The notes under the pieces are model-generated. The model was not told the DNA's origin. It did not search any database and saw only the letters and a program-made list of their open reading frames with translations. Of a stretch of DNA of 20,443 nucleotides, positions 17,601 through 20,443 are shown one piece after another (the first letter of the stretch is position 1; each line of letters begins with the position of its first letter). This DNA is from Phallusia fumigata (taxonomy: Eukaryota; Chordata; Ascidiacea; Phlebobranchia; Ascidiidae): assembly GCA_008931825.1 (NCBI GenBank), contig QXVZ01022509.1:1-20443 (forward strand), read 5' to 3'. Position numbers and translations under genes: made by a program.

Positions 17601-20443
17601 GGACGTGACGTGGGTGGTTGTGACGTCACAGGTGCTTTCGTAATCGGAATATTCTGGAGTGAGGGTTCGGGCTTCTGATGCAAGGGATGATGTCGAATTA
17701 CAATTTGTTTTGCCGAGAGCTGGAATTTGNTGACGTCACAGGTGCTTTCGTAATCGGAATGTTCTGGAGTGAGGGTTCGGGCTTCTGATGCGAGGGAAGA
17801 TGTCGAATTACAATTTGTTTTGCCGAGAGCAGGAATTTGCAAATCGTCAGTTTGAGAGCACTCTGCAAAGAAAAAATGTTTTTTGATGATTTTTTGTTGT
17901 AATTTAGATTTGTATTCTCTTTGACGTTGTGTCTAGCAATGTTGAAACCAGTAATTTATTCCTTTCAAATCTCAGTTCAAATGTGCTTTGTAAGAGTTTT
18001 TGTTTTGAAACTAAAATAGTTATTGTGGACATTTGTGGAAATAGTTATTTACTGCGACTGTATAGTTGCAGTTTATGTAATCGTTGTAGCAAAGTCGTTA
18101 CAATCGTAATTCCGAAACCAAATTACGTCATCGTCTCACGACGGCTACCTGTGACGTCACTTTCCACGGACATTGATTTGACGAAGACATTTTCGGAAGA
18201 ACTGTCCCCGGTCATGGGATTTTTCGCTTTTCGATCTTTTTTACTTGGAACGGGAAATGATTCCGCCATCCCTTGTTGATCCATCAGATACGAAATCTGC
18301 GTAGGTTAAAACAACAATTTATCGAAAATTTCAGTTTAAAGAGAGTTTTGTAAATGTTACATTTAGCAAACAAATAAGATATATTCTGAAATCGGGTCAT
18401 GATTTTGCAAATAGTTTACAATTTCGGAAATTGAGAAGCTGAAACATCCGAATCTAAAATTGCGTTGTATATCCAAAGAGATTCGAAAATAAATCTTTTA
18501 CTTTTTTGACAAAATTGTAGAAGCAAGATAACCCACTCCATTATGTTTGTTTACAGCAGCCTCAGTTTTGTTATAAAAAGATTAAATAGTTATCACGGAT
18601 CAGCTGGCAAGGTGCGAGCGACCGTTTCCTTCTAACTTGTTTAAGAAAATTTGAGAAAACATAATTACTTTATTTTCTTCCACGTATAAGTGTGGTCTCA
18701 ACTTTAAGAGATTAAATACAACAAACAAACAAGTTTTTAGGAAGCTACATTGCTTTAAATCTGCTTTTTTGAACCAACCACAGAACCCTGTTTCGAATTA
18801 AGCCAGCTTTAAACAACAACTTGCCTCCAGTTTTGCGTGGTACATGATTTTGAGAAGGAATTGGAAAACGTCCTTGACCCTGGAGAGCCGACGTCGACAG
18901 TGTGAGTCGTTTTCCTTCTCACCAAGATAAGTTGGATCTTTACGCAGGACAACTGTGCAGCCCTTGCTAGCGTTGCATCCTTCGATATGCGTCAGGGACT
19001 TGTACGAGTCTGTCGTGCTGCTTTTCATGTTTCTTCAAGATTTGGTAAAATTTTTACTGCGTGGTTTCACAAAATTTTACGACAAACTTAGGATTTTGCG
19101 CAAAATTATGTGGATAAAAAAAGATTAAAATGCATGTGTAGTTTTAATGGCAATAGCAAGCGTAAAATGTTAAAGTAATAATTGTATTTGGTAAGATTGT
19201 AAGATTTAGTGATTGATGTTTGTTTTAAAGAATATAGTGTTAGTGTTTAATAAAGAAGTGTTTATAGTTTGAACAATGTTTCCAAAGAATNCCAAAGAGA
19301 TTCGAAAATAAATCTTTTACTTTTTTGACAAAATTGTAGAAGCAAGATAACCCACTCCATTATGTTTGTTTACAGCAGCCTCAGTTTTGTTATAAAAAGA
19401 TTAAATAGTTATCACGGATCAGCTGGCAAGGTGCGAGCGACCGTTTCCTTCTAACTTGTTTAAGAAAATTTGAGAAAACATAATTACTTTATTTTCTTCC
19501 ACGTATAAGTGTGGTCTCAACTTTAAGAGATTAAATACAACAAACAAACAAGTTTTTAGGAAGCTACATTGCTTTAAATCTGCTTTTTTGAACCAACCAC
19601 AGAACCCTGTTTCGAATTAAGCCAGCTTTAAACAACAACTTGCCTCCAGTTTTGCGTGGTACATGATTTTGAGAAGGAATTGGAAAACGTCCTTGACCCT
19701 GGAGAGCCGACGTCGACAGTGTGAGTCGTTTTCCTTCTCACCAAGATAAGTTGGATCTTTACGCAGGACAACTGTGCAGCCCTTGCTAGCGTTGCATCCT
19801 TCGATATGCGTCAGGGACTTGTACGAGTCTGTCGTGCTGCTTTTCATGTTTCTTCAAGATTTGGTAAAATTTTTACTGCGTGGTTTCACAAAATTTTACG
19901 ACAAACTTAGGATTTTGCGCAAAATTATGTGGATAAAAAAAGATTAAAATGCATGTGTAGTTTTAATGGCAATAGCAAGCGTAAAATGTTAAAGTAATAA
20001 TTGTATTTGGTAAGATTGTAAGATTTAATGATTGATGTTTGTTTTAAAGAATATAGTGATAGTGTTTAATAAAGAAGTGTTTATAGTTTGAACAATGTTT
20101 CCAAAGAATTATTAAAATTCCCACATGCTGACTCATGAAAATCAAGCTACGTCAGCATACGTCATCTTACCCGTGGGTCTTGGAGAGAATTCCATCGCTA
20201 CACAAGAACCTGCGCTGACCGTTGTAATGTTGAGAAACACGAAATCTGCTGCACGACCCAAGCGCGACGGTTTGAAGTTGATCGATCGACCGAGCTACAT
20301 CTGCTCCTGTGCACCTCGCCAGTCTCTCCATCACAGGCTGTCGGTACAATGCGATTCGTTTGGAATAATAATGTTACTATCTTTTTATCCCCCAAAACCC
20401 CAATACCTGTTTCACGTTGATAACAAGGGAGATCCCCGCATCT
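4559..20443 (-). CDS. PIKFYVE: PIKFYVE, phosphatidylinositol 3-phosphate 5-kinase (5'-partial, 31 exons)
   Basis: Lipid kinase that makes PI(3,5)P2 from PI3P on endosomes and lysosomes, acting with VAC14 and FIG4. Exons in coding order: 20407-20443 (partial), 20171-20337, 19644-19836 (copy 18825-19017), 18149-18296, 17464-17862, 16917-17100, 16747-16817, 16248-16392, 15791-15902, 14980-15280, 14484-14660, 13077-13256, 12564-12676, 12326-12488, 11679-11887, 11577-11629, 11134-11366, 10666-10756, 10331-10465, 9754-9913, 9459-9550, 9093-9159, 8947-9021, 8565-8677, 8048-8291, 7786-7925, 7230-7436, 6551-6679, 5730-5945, 4909-5029, 4559-4767. All phases chain and yield 1590 residues. Visible domains are chaperonin-like, cysteine-rich, coiled linker and PIP kinase; FYVE and DEP lie off the right edge. 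Three introns use GC donors. Four N-joins duplicate exon sequence and would break a naive model. The least certain boundaries are the ends of the exons finishing at 11679 and 10666. Confidence 0.93.
4914..5744. repeat. About 415-bp divergent tandem copy around single N (two haplotypes joined)
   Basis: Copy 4914-5326 and copy 5328-5744 flank an N at 5327. They differ by roughly a dozen substitutions and one small indel. Each contains most of the 121-bp IIDYSLL exon; the right copy (5328-5443) is truncated by the N. The left copy also holds the last 15 bases of the DLKGS exon (5312-5326). The three differences inside the exon are all synonymous, as expected for two alleles under selection. True gene structure has one exon here. 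Confidence 0.9.
6219..6288 (+). repeat. tRNA-derived SINE remnant (plus strand)
   Basis: A B-box-like GGTTCGACTTC at 6219-6229 is followed by an A-box-like TAGCTCAACGGTGG at 6275-6288. The order is reversed relative to a real tRNA promoter, so this is probably the tail of one fragment next to the head of another. It faces the minus-strand tRNA-like sequence at 6370-6442. Confidence 0.5.
6370..6442 (-). repeat. tRNA-derived SINE head / tRNA pseudogene
   Basis: The 73 bases read on the minus strand begin GCCTACGTAGCTCAGTTGG and end with a T arm GTGGGTTCGAATCCCAC and CGCAGGC. The acceptor stem pairs with one A-C mismatch and the T arm pairs fully, with good A and B boxes. The D stem has a C-A mismatch and no standard five-pair anticodon stem forms around the GTT that could serve as anticodon. 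Twenty-nine bases of its 3' part recur at 16111-16139, so it is a dispersed SINE head rather than a functional tRNA gene. Confidence 0.65.
6680..7229. other. 550-bp PIKFYVE intron with SINE tail
   Basis: Lies between the TDALQSK and SPTALSKILG exons. The segment 6925-7060 is a SINE. The plus-strand open frame crossing 6673-6966 has no recognisable domain and overlaps the exon start only in antisense. A 13-bp direct repeat TGGTGAATGGAAC occurs twice, at about 7144 and 7191. Confidence 0.7.
6925..7060 (-). repeat. tRNA-derived SINE copy with conserved tail
   Basis: Read on the minus strand, a tRNA-like T arm (TTCGAACCTCACCGCAAGC) is followed by TAGATTTT, a spacer and a 38-bp tail at 6925-6962. 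That tail is nearly the same as 15449-15486 (shared core TGGATAGGCGT). The tRNA head is degraded toward 7060. Confidence 0.65.
7437..7785. other. 349-bp PIKFYVE intron with two TGACGTCA palindromes
   Basis: Between the KALRAQ and ILDCSEED exons. No repeat or gene is seen. It holds perfect TGACGTCA octamers at 7521-7528 and 7565-7572 and a nearby TTACGTCAC at about 7546-7554. Confidence 0.6.
8042..8047 (-). other. GC splice donor (GCAAGT) of a 122-bp PIKFYVE intron
   Basis: The exon ends TTGGAAG and the intron begins GCAAGTTGG. The next exon at 7925 needs a phase-1 entry, which only this donor gives; the nearby GT would shift the frame. AAG|GCAAGT matches the known strong context of GC-AG introns. 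Confidence 0.75.
8947..11629 (-). CDS. PIKFYVE: PIKFYVE coiled-coil and acidic/Ser-rich linker exons
   Basis: Eight exons (11577-11629, 11134-11366, 10666-10756, 10331-10465, 9754-9913, 9459-9550, 9093-9159, 8947-9021) join the cysteine-rich region to the kinase. Exon 11134-11366 contains SREKYFDELMTQYQEVRYHL, a likely coiled coil matching the predicted helical part of the human protein. Exon 10331-10465 has the helix ELLCGLLELTCHICKVVHDW, like the human stretch before the Pro/Ser linker. The exons around them are acidic and Ser/Thr rich (QHEQHKSSNLSDTEDNDG, SLADDDAAKSDEPDSK) and poorly conserved, probably disordered and possibly phosphorylated. They were accepted because frames are open, phases fit and splice sites are good. 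The exon 10666-10756 ends at a GC donor. Confidence 0.82.
9914..10330. other. 417-bp PIKFYVE intron, nothing notable
   Basis: AT-rich intron with donor GTACGT and acceptor AATTTAG. I see no repeat, RNA gene or convincing open frame. Confidence 0.6.
10660..10665 (-). other. Probable GC splice donor (GCAAGT) in PIKFYVE
   Basis: The downstream exon starting at 10465 is open only in phase 0. In the upstream exon the GT sites giving phase 0 are poor, while ATTAAT|GCAAGTTTA gives phase 0 with a consensus-like donor. The exon bases before it (AAT) are not the usual AG, so this is less certain than the GC donors at 8047 and 18824. Confidence 0.55.
10757..11133. other. 377-bp PIKFYVE intron, nothing notable
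   Basis: Donor GTGAGA, acceptor TTTATTTTCCAG. A minus-strand open frame crosses 10748-10939 but overlaps the next exon in a different frame and resembles nothing known. Confidence 0.6.
11630..11678 (-). other. 49-bp intron of PIKFYVE
   Basis: GTAAGACTG...TCTTAAAG, only 49 bases, between a phase-1 exon end (AAGGTCA) and an exon that continues in frame from MTQLSNYTKKAF. Reading through would hit TAA within the intron. An alternative donor four bases upstream (AAG|GTCAGT) gives a stop in the next exon, so it was rejected. Confidence 0.65.
11679..14660 (-). CDS. PIKFYVE: PIKFYVE cysteine-rich conserved region exons
   Basis: Five exons (14484-14660, 13077-13256, 12564-12676, 12326-12488, 11679-11887) encode the Cys-rich domain specific to the PIKfyve/Fab1 family, thought to help bind regulators. 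Clear family blocks are LDCLDPRNHQHIFVLFS, NAPNPCVIPWAVDIDFY, GNDITLGGFLERYCFRPSYH, CPSPTCKRPMVEHVRR, NIVLKEL and WSMSFAKFLELRL. Compared with my memory of the human protein, the block TYSWCRICKQ appears as FSWCWDPETQ, losing one cysteine. The segment with Cys-Gly-His before HYQ is shorter and lacks that cysteine. The last exon has a long acidic run (EEDEEEEL) before a likely helix. Homology confidence is high; the functional effect of the changes is unknown. Confidence 0.92.
11888..12325. other. 438-bp PIKFYVE intron, nothing notable
   Basis: AT-rich intron with donor GTAAGT and acceptor TCTTCTCTTCCAG. No repeat or gene is recognised. Confidence 0.6.
12677..13076. other. 400-bp PIKFYVE intron, nothing notable
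   Basis: AT-rich intron between the cysteine-rich region exons, donor GTACAT. No structured repeat is seen. Confidence 0.6.
13341..13580. repeat. Degenerate 27-bp motif in three copies
   Basis: Related units start at 13341, 13376 and 13555, with core TGGGNCGNATANTNACCTAA. The first two end in AAGTTACA. The same GGGTCCNATAATTAC-like core is seen inverted at the right end of the neighbouring element (14403-14417), suggesting these are shed ends of that element family. Confidence 0.5.
13614..14412. mobile_element. MITE-like element with 10-bp inverted ends and internal tandem array
   Basis: ATGGGTCCCC at 13614-13623 and GGGGACCCAT at 14403-14412 are perfect reverse complements and bound the repeat. 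Inside are tandem units marked by GGGGGCTAGTGGGGTAAC-like sequence at 13775, 13903, 14032 and 14189. Units 1-3 have a period of 128-129 bp and share CACCACAATGACA and ACAAACTGTCCAA. The last one or two are a diverged type with GTTTCATCCAAATCC and CAAACATTTCATGCC. An A-rich tract lies near 14334-14370, and an 8-bp-stem hairpin at 14388-14408 overlaps the right end. No open frame looks like a transposase. No clear target duplication is seen, so the class is uncertain. Confidence 0.6.
14661..14979. other. 319-bp PIKFYVE intron, nothing notable
   Basis: Donor GTGATT, acceptor GTTTGTCAACAG. It includes a short imperfect inverted repeat near 14759-14805 (CTAGACAACTGACC and GGTCAGTTGTTTA). Confidence 0.5.
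14980..17862 (-). CDS. PIKFYVE: PIKFYVE central linker exons
   Basis: Six exons (17464-17862 with an N-join, 16917-17100, 16747-16817, 16248-16392, 15791-15902, 14980-15280) link the chaperonin-like and cysteine-rich domains. The conserved core is in 16917-17100: NLPYFISTSPFIDPDLPYLL and SPLRNYLP, corresponding to the human stretch with CISPVITFREPFLL. The others are Ser/Thr/His-rich and divergent, apart from the end of 14980-15280 (DMRDLVSNYR), which matches the LADYRARGG region once joined to the next exon. Exon 17464-17862 is 289 bases when the 110 artefact bases are removed; left in, they shift the frame. Exons were accepted on open frame, splice sites and matched phase. Confidence 0.85.
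15283..15345. repeat. Tandem minisatellite of GCGTGATGACGTGA units
   Basis: Four head-to-tail units of 15-16 bp with alternating endings CC and AT, so a dimer of about 31-32 bp repeats twice. Every unit contains TGACGTGA, a CRE/ATF-like core. It sits directly against the acceptor of the exon starting at 15280, so the acceptor AG lies next to the first unit. Confidence 0.85.
15449..15630 (-). repeat. tRNA-derived SINE copy, nearly full
   Basis: On the minus strand a tRNA-like head runs from about 15630 with the A box TAGCTCATTCGGTAGAGCG, then a decayed B box (AGTTTAAACTT), CACCGCAGGTTAGATTTT and the family tail at 15449-15486. The tail matches 6925-6962 over 38 bases with few differences. Confidence 0.7.
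15635..15863. repeat. 114-bp perfect tandem copy around single N (assembly join)
   Basis: Positions 15635-15748 and 15750-15863 are identical around the N at 15749. The real PIKFYVE exon is 15791-15902; the 73 bases at 15676-15748 are a second copy of its 3' end. Confidence 0.9.
15903..16247. other. 345-bp PIKFYVE intron with SINE fragment
   Basis: Donor GTGAAG and acceptor TTTGTTTTAG. The middle holds a SINE fragment near 16030-16139; the rest is AT-rich without visible features. Confidence 0.6.
16030..16139 (-). repeat. SINE fragment with intact tRNA T arm
   Basis: The 29 bases at 16111-16139 are identical to 6370-6398: the 3' acceptor strand and T arm of the tRNA-like head. The body down to about 16030 is a related spacer (CTTGCTGCTTAGAAATATTT on minus). 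The tRNA 5' half is missing. Confidence 0.6.
17101..17463. other. 363-bp PIKFYVE intron, nothing notable
   Basis: Donor GTGAGA, acceptor AGAATTTCAG. AT-rich; no repeat or RNA gene recognised. Confidence 0.6.
17621..17839. repeat. 109-bp tandem copy around single N inside a PIKFYVE exon
   Basis: Copies 17621-17729 and 17731-17839 flank the N at 17730 and differ at about four sites. Both lie wholly within one exon. Only one copy keeps the reading frame from the exon at 18149-18296 to that at 16917-17100, with matching phases. One difference changes a Tyr to His codon (PEYS versus PEHS); the others are silent. This looks like two alleles kept side by side. Confidence 0.92.
18149..20443 (-). CDS. 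PIKFYVE: PIKFYVE chaperonin-like (CCT/TCP1-type) domain exons
   Basis: Four exons encode the C-terminal part of the GroEL/CCT-like domain. The edge exon gives DAGISLVINVKQ, then PVMERLARCTGADVARSIDQL and LGSCSRF, then IEGCNASKGCTVVLR and RLSRVKDVFQFLLKIMYHAKLE, then ISYLMD. These match the family blocks around human VINVK, SMDQL, LGTC, EGCPQHLGCTIKLRGG, ARVKEIL and AYHSQLEISFLMDEF. Where human has LRGGSDYELARVK, this protein has an insertion of about 15 residues (KDPTYLGEKENDSHCRRR), replacing the Gly-Gly loop. The exon at 18825-19017 occurs twice because of an N-join and ends in a GC donor. Start of the exon at 20337 is set by phase and the CGACAG acceptor. Confidence 0.9.
18297..18824. other. 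528-bp PIKFYVE intron of GC-AG type
   Basis: Begins GCAAGT on the minus strand and ends CCTACGCAG. AT-rich; its 5' part is included in the 818-bp duplicated block. No gene is seen in it. Confidence 0.65.
18473..20109. repeat. 818-bp tandem copy around single N (assembly join)
   Basis: Copies 18473-19290 and 19292-20109 flank the N at 19291. Only a couple of base differences were found (for example 19209 versus 20028). Each copy holds a complete 193-bp PIKFYVE exon; using both would shift the frame, since 193 is not a multiple of three. Confidence 0.92.
18819..18824 (-). other. GC splice donor (GCAAGT) after the chaperonin-like exon
   Basis: CTGGAG|GCAAGTTG joins in phase 0 to ATTTCGTATCTG, giving AKLE-ISYLMD, which lines up with human SQLE-ISFLMD. 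This homology across the junction makes it the best-supported of the three GC donors. The same site is repeated at 19638-19643 in the duplicate. Confidence 0.85.

Noticed and set aside
19644..19836. Genuine tandem duplication of a PIKFYVE exon (mutually exclusive exons)
   Set aside because: The copies are almost identical including introns and abut a lone N; use of both would break the frame, so an assembly artefact is the simpler reading.

Overview
The window looks like compact animal nuclear DNA. It is AT-rich, has many short exons separated by introns of about 50 to 1200 bp, carries tRNA-derived SINE fragments, and encodes two proteins clearly of metazoan type. Intron size, protein divergence and about 3-4% difference between the haplotype-like copies suggest an ascidian tunicate such as Ciona; the species is an inference, not a database result.

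Layout. Positions 93-1852 (minus) hold the first five coding exons of a CDK8/CDK19 Mediator kinase; the rest lies off the left edge. Positions 2511-3431 (plus) hold a complete three-exon gene for a 94-residue protein with a mitochondrial-type N-terminus and one membrane segment. It is head-to-head with CDK8 across a 658-bp spacer. Positions 4559-20443 (minus) hold 31 coding exons of PIKFYVE, the FYVE-type phosphatidylinositol 3-phosphate 5-kinase, from inside its chaperonin-like domain to the stop codon. Its FYVE and DEP exons lie off the right edge. I chained the exons by hand; every intron phase matches across all 31 exons, giving 1590 residues.

The assembly contains five single-N joins (644, 5327, 15749, 17730, 19291). 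Each is flanked by two near-identical copies (121, about 415, 114, 109 and 818 bp). All five fall in or next to exons, so a naive gene model would duplicate or frameshift exons. These look like unmerged contig ends or haplotypes rather than biology. Inside the PIKFYVE introns are several tRNA-derived SINE fragments sharing a 38-bp tail, a 0.8-kb element with 10-bp inverted ends and an internal tandem array of about 129 bp, and a minisatellite made of TGACGTGA cores.

Most notable signals: three GC-AG introns in one gene, all with the donor GCAAGTT; a strong excess of the palindrome TGACGTCA, mostly inside coding exons; a serine-rich insertion in the PIKFYVE catalytic domain; and apparent loss of conserved cysteines in its cysteine-rich region. 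I found no clearly new multi-gene system.
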